A stretch of DNA of 64,000 bases from assembly GCF_003201355.1 (NCBI RefSeq), contig NZ_QICL01000002.1, positions 124,001 to 188,000 of the forward strand. The letters run 5' to 3'. Each line of letters begins with the position of its first letter. Positions within the stretch are counted from its first letter, which is position 1. This DNA comes from Indolivaga alginatilytica. Its GTDB lineage: Bacteria; Bacteroidota; Bacteroidia; Bacteroidales; Dysgonomonadaceae. Below the pieces are notes generated by a model. It ran no database searches, was not told the DNA's origin, and was given only the letters and a program-made list of their open reading frames with translations. Of the stretch, positions 1 to 8,311 are shown in pieces. The translations under genes and the position numbers were made by a program.

Positions 1-820
1 CAAAAATGGCATCCCACTTCCCGTTTTTAATCAGCTCATATTTATCCCATCCGTTTGGATGCCCCGGACTCATAATGAAAACAGATGCAATCCTGTTTTT
101 ATATTTATCATAAAGGTAGCGACCTGTATTTTTTCGTATTTCTGTTTCTGTACGATGTGTGTCTTTTAAATATCCATGTCTGGAATTCATTATTACAAGC
201 GCTTTCTTTTTTCCGTTTCTGTAGGTTTGAATATTTGTATATTGTTCTATAAAGTTTTGTGCCATTAACGAATCTCTTACTGCTAAAATCGGATCGATAG
301 TGGCATATTCTTCCGGAGTCTTATAATTAGCCCAATCGAATTCTATATCACAGCCATATAAGTGTATCTTATTTTTGTTTGGTAAATTTTGATTTAAATT
401 ATACAGGTTATATATCAGCCAAGGATAGCTGTAGCAATTCCATAGGTGCATGGTGTTCCCTAATTGATATAGTTTAGTGGTTTCTTTATATGCTTGAATA
501 GTGTCATATCCTTCGTGGACAAGGAAGTTGTTTATTGGGGAAGAATTATTCACACAGCAGACTTCCAGATAAATTGCTCCTACATTTTTGATAAAGTAAG
601 GATCTTTAATAACATCTAACAATAGGTTGTATTGTTCAACTTCCGCATGATTTCTTTCGCTGAATACTACAATATCTTTTTCTTTGAACAGTTTTATGAT
701 ATAATCCTTCGCTGACGTCTTTTGCTCTGTTATAAACTTAAAATATTCATTGTCGTTCTGACCTTGTAATTGAACAACATATATAATACAGAATAGAGTT
801 AAGCAATATCTTCTAATCAT
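1..820 (-). CDS. Secreted ChaN/erythromycin-esterase-like protein, 3' part outside window
   Basis: An open frame starts at the ATG read leftward from 820 and stays open for 273 codons to the window edge, so the C-terminus is missing. The N-terminus (MIRRYCLTLFCIIYVVQLQGQ) is a signal peptide. Around residues 48-80 it reads VVFSERNHAEVEQYN, then GAIYLEV. A GE.NH-like box followed by a strand ending in E resembles the ChaN/TraB/erythromycin-esterase superfamily, whose members bind haem or hydrolyse esters. A later stretch with HLYGCDIEFDW and VIMNSRHGY has the acidic and His residues typical of that fold. The family call is inference from short motifs. The gene is 25 bp upstream of the NT-HEPN gene stop, on the same strand. 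Confidence 0.6.
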   Translation of the reverse strand, partial: MIRRYCLTLFCIIYVVQLQGQNDNEYFKFITEQKTSAKDYIIKLFKEKDIVVFSERNHAEVEQYNLLLDVIKDPYFIKNVGAIYLEVCCVNNSSPINNFLVHEGYDTIQAYKETTKLYQLGNTMHLWNCYSYPWLIYNLYNLNQNLPNKNKIHLYGCDIEFDWANYKTPEEYATIDPILAVRDSLMAQNFIEQYTNIQTYRNGKKKALVIMNSRHGYLKDTHRTETEIRKNTGRYLYDKYKNRIASVFIMSPGHPNGWDKYELIKNGKWDAIF

Positions 821-845
821 ATTTATTTAAATTTCAGACTTTAAT

Positions 846-1724
846 TTATATCATCTCCCCATATTCTTTTATTCTCTGTTCACAAATACGTTTAGTAATA
901 TCCCGAAGAAGTTCCACTTTGACCAACAAAGCATCAATATCCCCCTTCGTAACCAAGAACTTAGGATTATACCGAGCCTCTACATAAGCGTCTTTTAAGA
1001 GAGTAAACAACCGCTTCTCCTCCGCTGTATGCTGAGGGAAGACCTTTGCCAAATCTTCAGAGTAATGCTTAACCGACGAAGACAGTTTAGCTAAATTATG
1101 TTGCTTATTACTTCTCAACGTAAAAGACAAACGGATAGCATGATAATAGTTTTCAGAGGCTTGGTGAAGTTGAAAAGATGACATCTTATAATCTTCATAT
1201 TCATAAGCTGATTTTGCTAGTCTAAAGAAGCTATTCGCATTTTGAAACTTGTCATCAAAGTACTCTTGTGCCTGTAGCTGTATCTCCCTAAAATTTAATT
1301 TTCTTCTTCTGGCAAGTTTAAATTTACCGCTGTCATAAAGGATTATCCCCTCCTGCTTTAACTGCGTATAGAAATACCTGCCCTCCTCCAGCTGATTGTT
1401 AAGCGTCTTAATATCCTCGTTGATAAACTGAACAGGCGTTTGCGTTTCAGGGTTTTTGTAATACAGATTATCTATATTATCCAGAGCATGCGAAGCTTTC
1501 TTATTGAGTATACCGCTTGTAACAACCAGTATATCATAATCGGACATAAACAAAGTAGGTATACCGAACTCTACACGCTCATCAAATTCCACATATTTCC
1601 CTGTAGCATAACTACCGTAAAGAATAATCATTTCGGCTTGTGGCAGGCGCTCCCTTATCTTGCTGACAAGAAAATATAAATCTTCCTGTTTACGCTTGGG
1701 CAGATGTGATATGGATTTTTTCAT
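846..1724 (-). CDS. Nucleotidyltransferase-HEPN domain fusion protein
   Basis: I chose the ATG at 1724 (MKKSISHL, 292 aa); the longer frame to 1748 would need a TTG start. Residues 35-68 form a minimal nucleotidyltransferase core: G37-S38 and, after a long insert, S61-D62-Y63-D64. The C-terminal half (about 150-290) is helical and HEPN-like, with QLHQASENYYHAIRL and an Rx4H motif (R204 to H209), the RNase signature of HEPN toxins. In the HepT/MntA pairs these domains are separate toxin and antitoxin, and MntA AMPylates the toxin. Here they are one chain, so self-inhibition is plausible but inferred. The neighbours give no functional hint. Domain assignment is firm; cellular role is unknown. 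Confidence 0.85.
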   Translation of the reverse strand: MKKSISHLPKRKQEDLYFLVSKIRERLPQAEMIILYGSYATGKYVEFDERVEFGIPTLFMSDYDILVVTSGILNKKASHALDNIDNLYYKNPETQTPVQFINEDIKTLNNQLEEGRYFYTQLKQEGIILYDSGKFKLARRRKLNFREIQLQAQEYFDDKFQNANSFFRLAKSAYEYEDYKMSSFQLHQASENYYHAIRLSFTLRSNKQHNLAKLSSSVKHYSEDLAKVFPQHTAEEKRLFTLLKDAYVEARYNPKFLVTKGDIDALLVKVELLRDITKRICEQRIKEYGEMI

Positions 1725-1909
1725 GAAAAAGTATTTTGTTACGAGCAAAAATAGTTAATTATTAGCAAACAAAAGTTTGCAGCGACCCTATAATTCCATA
1801 TAAATATAAAGCAGATATAAGTAAATGAAAGTATTTGATGTCATATATCTTTAAGTAAACGAGTTGGCAGGTAAACAAGGAAATGTTGACTGCTCACTGT
1901 TAACTGATT

Positions 1910-1946
1910 TATACTTAACCAAGTAATAAAAAGGTCTTAGACCTTA
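1910..1946 (+). repeat. Dispersed AAGGTCT palindrome element, copy 1
   Basis: TATACTTAACCAAGTAATAA is followed by the palindromic core AAGGTCTTAGACCTT (1931-1945) and a final A. This copy retains both the left flank and the intact core. It is not next to a stop codon; the nearest gene downstream is at 2110. Confidence 0.8.
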
Positions 1947-1964
1947 AAAAAAAGAAATAACTTT

Positions 1965-1972
1965 TATATTTG
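1965..1972 (+). promoter_or_regulatory. Candidate promoter -7 box for the gene at 2110
   Basis: TATATTTG matches the Bacteroidetes sigma-ABfr -7 consensus TAnnTTTG. Transcription would start near 1979, giving a leader of about 130 nt. No convincing TTG -33 box was found. Confidence 0.5.
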
Positions 1973-2109
1973 TAATAATTAAACTCCGGCTGTGATTTTT
2001 ATTTGCCCCACGCACACTTGCAGGTAAATAACACCGACCCCGCAGACGAGGCACAAAGCTGAAACTATTAATCACAAAGGCTTGCTATTCTTAGCAGGCT
2101 TAAAAGCGG

Positions 2110-2511
2110 ATGTTTATGAATCAGAAAAATAATGATTTCAAACACTTGGTCGGACACGCATGTTCAGCCCTTCCTTTGTCTCACTTAGCAATAAAAGAGA
2201 AGTACAACAACTATCCTCTATGTCTGATAAGGTATATGGAAAAAGGTAATCTCATGGATTATGTGGAAGTCGGTTTTGACAAAGAGAATGTCTCCCTGAC
2301 CTTTATTATGGACAAAGAAGACAAGTGCTGTTCAGCATCGATCCATTTCTATGAACCCAAAGATGAAACCTTGTTTATCATCTTTTTGCGTCAATACTCA
2401 AAATATTACAGTTACAGGAAAAAGTGCTGGATATTGAAAGACTCTATTTATTGTAAAATAGAAGAGAGTGAAAGCACACACTTCTATTTTTATAAAATGC
2501 CGGTTTCATAA
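2110..2511 (+). CDS. Hypothetical protein, 133 aa
   Basis: I do not recognise this protein. It has no signal peptide or membrane segment and looks cytosolic, mixed alpha/beta and rich in Tyr, Cys and Lys (YSKYYSYRKKCW near residue 97). Two ATGs lie close together (codons 1 and 3), so the start is uncertain by two residues. The gene stands alone, preceded by a TATATTTG promoter and an unusually long leader, and followed by a long inverted repeat. The isolated position between repeats suggests an accessory gene. Its function cannot be inferred. Confidence 0.6.
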   Translation: MFMNQKNNDFKHLVGHACSALPLSHLAIKEKYNNYPLCLIRYMEKGNLMDYVEVGFDKENVSLTFIMDKEDKCCSASIHFYEPKDETLFIIFLRQYSKYYSYRKKCWILKDSIYCKIEESESTHFYFYKMPVS

Positions 2512-2528
2512 AAAAACGAAGCAGAATC

Positions 2529-2703
2529 TTAAACTAAGAGGGTGTGTCAAGAGTCTGAACAGAACACAAATTACACTGAAATAACAGAAAATACAGATTT
2601 TTTTTTATTTCGCTATTTAACAGTGATTTATGAAATACAAAAATCTGTGATATCAGTGTATTCTGTGTGCTGGATATCTTATGACACACCCCCCTTGGTT
2701 TAA
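2529..2703. repeat. Long imperfect inverted repeat, MITE-like
   Basis: The ends mirror each other: TTAAACTAAGAGGGTGTGTCA on the left (2529-2549) and TGACACACCC...TTGGTTTAA on the right (2682-2703). The inner arms also pair: AGAACACAAATTACACTGA against TCAGTGTATTCTGTGTG, and ACAGATTTTT against AAAAATCTGTG. The roughly 175-bp unit is non-coding and would fold into one long hairpin. Related sequence (CAGAACACAGAGTGCACTGATAC) occurs near 30,946 and, weaker, near 50,062, so it belongs to a dispersed family. Confidence 0.75.
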
Positions 2704-2711
2704 TTCATCAC

Positions 2712-2783
2712 TCATTTCTCTTTGAGCTTCTCAATCTGCTCCTTCAAAGCATAATCAATTATAATACAATTGCAGTTTCGCAT
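2712..2783 (-). pseudogene. Possible 3' gene remnant or micro-ORF, 23 aa
   Basis: The frame MRNCNCIIIDYALKEQIEKL plus KEK and a TGA stop runs leftward. IDYALKEQIEKLKEK looks like the charged helical tail of a larger protein, and the upstream in-frame sequence has no longer frame. It could be the last piece of a lost gene truncated by repeat insertion, or chance. Confidence is low. Confidence 0.2.
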
Positions 2784-2823
2784 AAATCATAAAACAAACA
2801 GATTTATGAAAGACTTAAATTCT

Positions 2824-2831
2824 TATATTTG
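2824..2831 (+). promoter_or_regulatory. Candidate promoter -7 box for the cupin gene
   Basis: TATATTTG lies 24 bp before the ATG at 2855, matching the Bacteroidetes TAnnTTTG -7 box and implying a short leader. Confidence 0.55.
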
Positions 2832-2854
2832 AGCAATCAAACTTAATAAAATAT

Positions 2855-3313
2855 ATGAAAAAGATTGAACCAATTGCCGAAAATACAAACTATACAGCTG
2901 TTAATATGGGAAGTCTCGATGAAATAAAAGACCACTCATTAATTCATCCCAAGACACAACAACTGATTGAAGGAAAGGTTTTTCTGAAAGAATCAACAAA
3001 ATCTACAGGAACCGAAATCTCATTTAATACGCTACCGCCTAAGACCGAATTATCATACTTCCACATTCATACGAACAATGAAGAAACATACATCTTTCTA
3101 AAGGGTTCGGGTGATTTTCAGGTTGACGAAGATTGCTTCCCTATAAAAGAAGGAAGTGTTGTAAGGGTTTCACCTTCCGGAGTAAGAGGATTGCGCAATT
3201 CTTCGGACGAACCAATGGTATATATGGTTATTCAATCAACAGAAGGCTCTTTGGGGAAATATACCACAGAGGATGGTAGGCGAGTAGACCATGAATCGAA
3301 ATGGAGTTTATAA
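2855..3313 (+). CDS. Cupin-domain protein
   Basis: This 152-aa single-domain cupin carries the metal-binding motif FHIHTNNEE (H70, H72, E76/E77) followed by IFLKGSGDFQVD, and a second conserved strand set (EGSVVRVSPSGVRGLRN). The family binds Fe, Mn or Zn and ranges from dioxygenases to isomerases and small-molecule sensors; the substrate cannot be read from sequence. There is no signal peptide, so it is cytosolic. It has its own promoter. It is convergent with the LuxR-type gene, and both stop codons share the 6-bp palindrome TTATAA. Confidence 0.85.
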   Translation: MKKIEPIAENTNYTAVNMGSLDEIKDHSLIHPKTQQLIEGKVFLKESTKSTGTEISFNTLPPKTELSYFHIHTNNEETYIFLKGSGDFQVDEDCFPIKEGSVVRVSPSGVRGLRNSSDEPMVYMVIQSTEGSLGKYTTEDGRRVDHESKWSL

Positions 3314-4081
3314 TAACTTCATCATTTCCGCAGTGTGAATAGCTTCCAAAGAGTTGTTCACACTCAGTTTTTGAAGAATATTTTGTCGGTGCCTGTTAAC
3401 AGTATTGATACTGATGTTTAACCGGGGAGAAATTTCTTTACTCAGAAGACCTTCCTTGATAAGTTTTAGTATCGCTTTTTCGCGTTCGGAAAGAATAGAA
3501 GCCCGCTCTTCATATAGAGATATAGTAATAATTTCGCCGGTCTTATTATTTGTAATTTGGCTGTTAATACCTATTGCCGGAATCTGATTTGGAGATAGGT
3601 CATACTGGCAAAGTGCCAGCCACATATTTTCACAAGGTGAATTTCGCAGTATCTGAGTCTGATTAGCGATATACTTATATACACCCTCTCCGTTAAGCAT
3701 TCTTATTCTGCAACTCGAGCGGTATCTTAGTCGTTCAGCAATGGGCTGATTGCACAAAAAACGAAAGAACTTTAATTCCAGCATGCGTTTATCCACTAAA
3801 TCTTCGGGATGAATACGGTGATATATACAATCTTCATCCAGAGATTCAATAATCTCTTGTGATATATCTTCAGGGGAAAGACCCAAAAAATCACCAAACG
3901 TACCGATCGAAAAGTAACTCCTGTTTGCCGCCAGATCGGTAAGTACAGCACATCCGTTATTTACTTCTGTGAGTGACTGAATAAGCTTCCGGCAATCTTG
4001 CAATGTCTTATTATCGAATAAGCTCTGATCGAAACTTTGTATGGAAAATGCTTCTTCAAGTTCTGCTTTTAATACGTCCAT
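3308..4081 (-). CDS. LuxR-type transcriptional regulator with N-terminal sensor region
   Basis: The 257-aa protein ends in a GerE/LuxR helix-turn-helix (about residues 195-257): LSEREKAILKLIKEGLLSKEI, then NISINTVNRHRQNILQKL. The first 170 residues look like a PAS-type sensor (GDFLGLSPEDIS, YRSSCRIRMLNGEGVYKYI), an arrangement seen in Bacteroidetes regulators. There is no phosphoacceptor receiver domain. The divergent neighbour is an acyltransferase gene whose start lies less than 100 bp away, so it may be a target; this is inference. The CDS overlaps the cupin gene by 6 bp. Confidence 0.8.
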   Translation of the reverse strand: MDVLKAELEEAFSIQSFDQSLFDNKTLQDCRKLIQSLTEVNNGCAVLTDLAANRSYFSIGTFGDFLGLSPEDISQEIIESLDEDCIYHRIHPEDLVDKRMLELKFFRFLCNQPIAERLRYRSSCRIRMLNGEGVYKYIANQTQILRNSPCENMWLALCQYDLSPNQIPAIGINSQITNNKTGEIITISLYEERASILSEREKAILKLIKEGLLSKEISPRLNISINTVNRHRQNILQKLSVNNSLEAIHTAEMMKLL

Positions 4082-4174
4082 AGTGATTCATGATAGTAGA
4101 TGGTTATAATTCAGTATTGTACTGTCGATATCCAATACATACATTTACGTAAAAATAGAAAATCGTACAACATT

Positions 4175-5257
4175 ATGCAAATAAAAGGAATTAATCCGGA
4201 GGAGAGAGTTGTTTTTTTAGATTACCTCAGAATAATAGCTTGTTTTATGGTAATCATGGTGCATTCGTGCGAGTTTTTCTTTATAGATGGAGACTCTATC
4301 GGCATACGGAATGCTTCGGACGGGTTTTGGGTGAGTGTTGTCGATAGTTTTTTCCGTTCCTCTGTTCCTCTCTTTGTTATGGCTTCTTCTTATCTATTAT
4401 TACCATTGAAAGGTAATAATACGGAAGTTTTTTTTAAACGTCGTTTTGTAAGAGTTGTTATTCCGTTTGTGGTATGGTCGTTGCTTTACGCAATTCTTCC
4501 TTTATGTTGGGGAGCGGTTTCATTAGCGGATGTAAAATCAAATCTGATACAGTTGTTGACTAATTTTGGTGCAGCAAGCGGTCATCTTTGGTATATCTAT
4601 ATGCTTATCGGGCTTTATATGTTTATGCCTGTATTATCGCCTTGGCTTAGAGAGGCCTCTAAGCGAGGGTTGCAGTTGTTTCTGGCTGTTTGGTTTGTTA
4701 CTACATTTTGGCACTACGCAAAGTTGATTGTCGGGGATCTTTATGGTGAATGTTATTGGAACGAATTTCACATGTTCTGGTATTTCTCGGGATTCATCGG
4801 TTATCTGGTATTGGCGTATTATATACGTACTTATATCGATTGGTCTTTGAAAAAGAGTTTGTGTATTGGTGGTACGTTATTTATTGTGGGTTATCTTTTT
4901 ACTGCTATTGTTTACTATCAACGCACATTTACCGCAACTCAATTACAGGAGCTTGAATTAAGCTGGCGTTTTTGTTCTTTCAATGTTGTTTTTATGACCT
5001 TCGGAGCTTTTGTTATACTGAAAAAAATAACATTCCAAGGCAAGTGGTTGTATGGTATTGTTCGTCAACTCTCAGGATTGAGTTATGGAATATATCTTAT
5101 GCACATATTTCTGCTTGGCTTTAGCTATAATCTCATAGGAGGTCATTTTTCGACTCCGGTCACCATTGCTTTGGTGGGCGTCAGTACTTTTACCAGATGC
5201 TGTATTCTGGCAAAACTGATTTCTTACCTGCCGGGTAGTAAATACTTAATCGGGTAG
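4175..5257 (+). CDS. Membrane acyltransferase, acyltransferase-3 family
   Basis: I chose the ATG at 4175 (MQIKGINPEERVVFLDYLRI); the upstream extension to 4100 is not protein-like. This gives 360 aa with about ten hydrophobic segments. The family hallmark is FLDYLRIIACFMVIMVHSCEFF near the N-terminus, with the conserved R and the catalytic-type H at the end of the first helix. Such OafA/WecH-like enzymes transfer acetyl or succinyl groups to surface sugars from the cytoplasmic side. The C-terminal PGSKYLIG is typical of Bacteroidetes members. The sugar target is unknown. A strong hairpin terminator follows. Confidence 0.85.
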   Translation: MQIKGINPEERVVFLDYLRIIACFMVIMVHSCEFFFIDGDSIGIRNASDGFWVSVVDSFFRSSVPLFVMASSYLLLPLKGNNTEVFFKRRFVRVVIPFVVWSLLYAILPLCWGAVSLADVKSNLIQLLTNFGAASGHLWYIYMLIGLYMFMPVLSPWLREASKRGLQLFLAVWFVTTFWHYAKLIVGDLYGECYWNEFHMFWYFSGFIGYLVLAYYIRTYIDWSLKKSLCIGGTLFIVGYLFTAIVYYQRTFTATQLQELELSWRFCSFNVVFMTFGAFVILKKITFQGKWLYGIVRQLSGLSYGIYLMHIFLLGFSYNLIGGHFSTPVTIALVGVSTFTRCCILAKLISYLPGSKYLIG

Positions 5258-5290
5258 TGAATGAAGAGAATATAATTATAGTTATAGCAG

Positions 5291-5326
5291 AAAGGGAAGG
5301 TAATCCGATCGGATTACCTTCCCTTT
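5291..5326. terminator. Bidirectional terminator, perfect 36-bp palindrome
   Basis: AAAGGGAAGGTAATCCGA is followed at once by its exact reverse complement, then TT on the plus side; A-rich sequence on the left gives T-rich sequence on the other strand. It lies between the convergent acyltransferase and GH2 genes and can terminate both. Confidence 0.85.
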
Positions 5327-5343
5327 TTAGTTGTAAGACTATA

Positions 5344-8199
5344 TTATTTTGAAGTAATAGCTCTGTCCAGAATAGAAACCATTCCTCCTAATCCCACTTT
5401 ATCACCTGTATTTCCTTCAATAAGAACATTTAGTTGATAATCTCCTGCTAATGGAGGGAATTCAGCAACAAAGTCGGAAGCTTCCGCTTTATCTTTGGTT
5501 CCTATCAACTGTCCATTAAGCCAGATTTCAGCCTTGCCTGTTAGATTTCTGAAAAGAATTCTGCCGCCTTCGGTTTGTTGAAGTTTATAGGGTGTAAATG
5601 TCGATCTGTAAACCTGATACTTTCCTTTTTCCAAAGTCTGTAACTGACCGTTACGGATTGGTTCCCAACTGTTCATGTCATTATCCGAAAGTTTTAGATT
5701 TGGATCGGGACGTGAGGTTGTACTGGGAGACAACAGCCATTTGTCGAGTACCAGAGTAGGAGATACTCTTGCTACGAATGGAATCTGTGCTACTTGCCTT
5801 ACGGGAATACTTATAGTTGCCGATTTCAGACCTTTGCTCTTAGCTGTCACTATCACATTACCGTTTGTATTCTCGTTACTTTGAATTATTGCCTGAGCTA
5901 ACCCGTGATAAAGGCTTCTCGTTGTAGCTTTATCCAATTCATGTGAGTTCGGATCTCCGTTGCCAACGCCAATCAGTTTTCCATCTCCCGATACTTCAAA
6001 CTCGATAAGCATATTTGCTGTGGGTACAGGTCTTCCTTTTTTATCTAATGCCTGTACAGTGATAGGCATAGCATCCCATCCGTCTCCGTCGATAGAAGAG
6101 CGATCAGCAATTAACTGAATACTTACAGGTTCGTCTGTAGTCTCTACTTTCGTACGAATTACTTCTTTGCCACTTCGATAACCGATGGCTTCCAGTTTTC
6201 CGGGTTGATAAGGTATATCCCACGAATTGAAATTGTATTTATCTACATTTTCTTCTGCAATGGTTTTGCCATTCACTATTAGCTTAACTTTATCAAGATT
6301 GCTGATAGCCATTACTTTTATATTCTTGCCAATACTGTCAGCAGGCCAATTCCAATGAGGCTCTAAGCGAAGAATAGGACGATCTAACCAGAAAGCCTGA
6401 TAAATGTAATAAGCCGATTTCGGGAATCCGCATAAATCCATGATTCCGAAGTTTGAACTTACAGTTGGCCATGCAAATGGGGTGGGTTCTCCTTTATAAT
6501 CGAAACCTGTCCATACAAAGCAACCTGCCAGAAACGGGCGTTCATTAATATCTTTCCACGATTTTCGGTGAGTTGTGCCCCAATCAGGGTGCTGTGTATC
6601 GTACGAATCTAATAGGTTTTTACTGTGATCTGTCACGTATTGTCCTCGTTGCATTACGCACGATACATCTTCCGAACTGGTGAGACACATATGAGGGTTT
6701 GCTTTTCGAAAATCGTCATAAGCGTATGATTGGTAGTTGAAGCCTACAACATCAGCAGCCTGCGATACATTTATTTCAGAAAATAACCCACCATTCATTG
6801 CTGCAGTAACGGGGCGTGTGGTATCTAATTTTTTTACTTCGGTCGACATACGTCGTACCATTTCATAGCCTATTTCTGTTCCTTGCATGGGCTCTTCATT
6901 GAAAACCGACCATAGGATAACACTCGGATGGTTACGGTCGCGTTGTATCAGCCATTGCAATTGACGTATATATTCGGGTGATGAATTGAAGTTGCGGTTT
7001 TCATCCATAACCATAATACCGATGCTGTCGCATGCCTCAAGAAACTCCCTTGATGGCGGATTATGTGCACAGCGATAAGCATTCGATCCCATCTCTTTCA
7101 GTTTACGTAAGCGAAATTCCCAAAGAGAATTGGGCATAGCAACGCCTACACCTGCATGATCTATATGATTACAAGTCCCTTTAAGTTTCATCGGCTGGTC
7201 ATTCAGATAAAAGCCTGTGTCTTTATCAAAACGAATGGTGCGGAAGCCACATTTGGTGGTAGCTTCATCCAATAGCTTTCCATTTTGTTTCACCTTAGTT
7301 TCTACTGTATATAAATAAGGATCATCCACTGACCATAAATGCGGATTGCTTACAGGGATAGATAATGATGCTATTGCCTGATCGAAAAGCTTTACCGAGG
7401 TTTTGTTAGTGTTCTGTGCAATTTGCTTTCCCGATTTGTCAAACACACTTACCTCTACTTCTATGTTTGAGACATTACCTTTTCCTGAATTCTGTAATGT
7501 TATTTCGGCAGGAATCTCCCAACTACCGCTTGCTGTTTTTACAGGGTTGGCATATACTCCATCGGTAATAATATGAAGTGGCGAACGTTTTACCAGCCAT
7601 GTGTGGCGATAAATACCTGCACCCTCGTACCACCATCCTTCTTGTGCTACTGCATCTACCCGAATGGCAATTGTATTTATTTCATCGCCATATTTTACAA
7701 GAGGAGATACATCAATGTATGATGAGGTATATCCGCACCAATTGCGATGCACAACTGTGCCATTCACCCAAATAGTGGCATGTGTTGCAATACCATCAAA
7801 TTGAAGTTCGAGATGTTTGCCTCTGTCTGAGTTATCCAGTTTGAAGTGACGACGATACCATCCGTAACCTCGTTGTTTGTAACCTTGTGACAAGTTTTCG
7901 GTAGAGTCGAAAGGCATTTCTACTGCCCAATCGTGAGGTAAATCTAGTTCACGCCAGCTTTTATCATCATAGCCGGGAGCTGCTGCTCCTGTTGCCCGAG
8001 CCGCCTTTGTGCTCGTATAGGTAGCGTTATGACCTTTAATTATTGGAAAGGGAATATCTCCCGGATGAAAGCGCCATCCTTTATCTAACGATAAACGCTC
8101 GTTTTTTACTGCCAGTACTGAATTTTCATTGTTACCTTGTTGAGCGAAGACCTCTAGGAAAAAGCAAAGAACGAGTACTAATGAAAAGGTTTTTTTCAT
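5344..8199 (-). CDS. Glycoside hydrolase family 2, beta-galactosidase-like
   Basis: The 951-aa protein has a signal peptide (to about residue 19, ...LEVFAQ), so it is periplasmic or exported. Domains in order are a GH2 sugar-binding jelly roll (about 35-215: GWRFHPGD, DLPHDWAVE, WVNG), an Ig-like domain (220-320), a TIM barrel (325-620), then C-terminal beta domains (DUF4982-like and a final jelly roll). The acid/base is probably E435 in WSVFNEEP; the nucleophile is probably E510 in TSSED. FVWTGFDYKGEP is the usual barrel-end motif. No SusC/D pair is nearby, so its polysaccharide is unknown. Confidence 0.9.
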   Translation of the reverse strand: MKKTFSLVLVLCFFLEVFAQQGNNENSVLAVKNERLSLDKGWRFHPGDIPFPIIKGHNATYTSTKAARATGAAAPGYDDKSWRELDLPHDWAVEMPFDSTENLSQGYKQRGYGWYRRHFKLDNSDRGKHLELQFDGIATHATIWVNGTVVHRNWCGYTSSYIDVSPLVKYGDEINTIAIRVDAVAQEGWWYEGAGIYRHTWLVKRSPLHIITDGVYANPVKTASGSWEIPAEITLQNSGKGNVSNIEVEVSVFDKSGKQIAQNTNKTSVKLFDQAIASLSIPVSNPHLWSVDDPYLYTVETKVKQNGKLLDEATTKCGFRTIRFDKDTGFYLNDQPMKLKGTCNHIDHAGVGVAMPNSLWEFRLRKLKEMGSNAYRCAHNPPSREFLEACDSIGIMVMDENRNFNSSPEYIRQLQWLIQRDRNHPSVILWSVFNEEPMQGTEIGYEMVRRMSTEVKKLDTTRPVTAAMNGGLFSEINVSQAADVVGFNYQSYAYDDFRKANPHMCLTSSEDVSCVMQRGQYVTDHSKNLLDSYDTQHPDWGTTHRKSWKDINERPFLAGCFVWTGFDYKGEPTPFAWPTVSSNFGIMDLCGFPKSAYYIYQAFWLDRPILRLEPHWNWPADSIGKNIKVMAISNLDKVKLIVNGKTIAEENVDKYNFNSWDIPYQPGKLEAIGYRSGKEVIRTKVETTDEPVSIQLIADRSSIDGDGWDAMPITVQALDKKGRPVPTANMLIEFEVSGDGKLIGVGNGDPNSHELDKATTRSLYHGLAQAIIQSNENTNGNVIVTAKSKGLKSATISIPVRQVAQIPFVARVSPTLVLDKWLLSPSTTSRPDPNLKLSDNDMNSWEPIRNGQLQTLEKGKYQVYRSTFTPYKLQQTEGGRILFRNLTGKAEIWLNGQLIGTKDKAEASDFVAEFPPLAGDYQLNVLIEGNTGDKVGLGGMVSILDRAITSK

Positions 8200-8311
8200 A
8201 GATATTTAGTATTTATCAATTTCTGAGTTGTGGCTTAAAGATAATACATATATCTATCCTATCCTATAATTCGTATGTGAGGAGTTAATTATTTATTAGT
8301 TTGGCTAAGGT

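Larger units (their letters stand above)
1749..2109. other. Intergenic region with repeat copy, promoter and unexplained leader
   Basis: No gene is visible. The stretch contains GTTGACTGCTCACTGTTAACTG-like repeat remnants near 1882-1905, a good copy of the AAGGTCT/AGACCTT element at 1910-1946, and a TATATTTG promoter box at 1965-1972. It then has about 130 bp of GC-richer, non-coding leader before the gene at 2110. Confidence 0.6.
2512..2854. other. Intergenic region dominated by a long inverted repeat
   Basis: This holds the inverted repeat at 2529-2703, a 23-codon reading frame on the minus strand (2712-2783), and the promoter of the cupin gene at 2824. I see nothing else coding. Confidence 0.6.

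Noticed and set aside
1440-1679. 79-aa plus-strand frame inside the NT-HEPN gene
   Set aside because: It is antisense to a gene with clear domain motifs and shows no protein-like pattern of its own.
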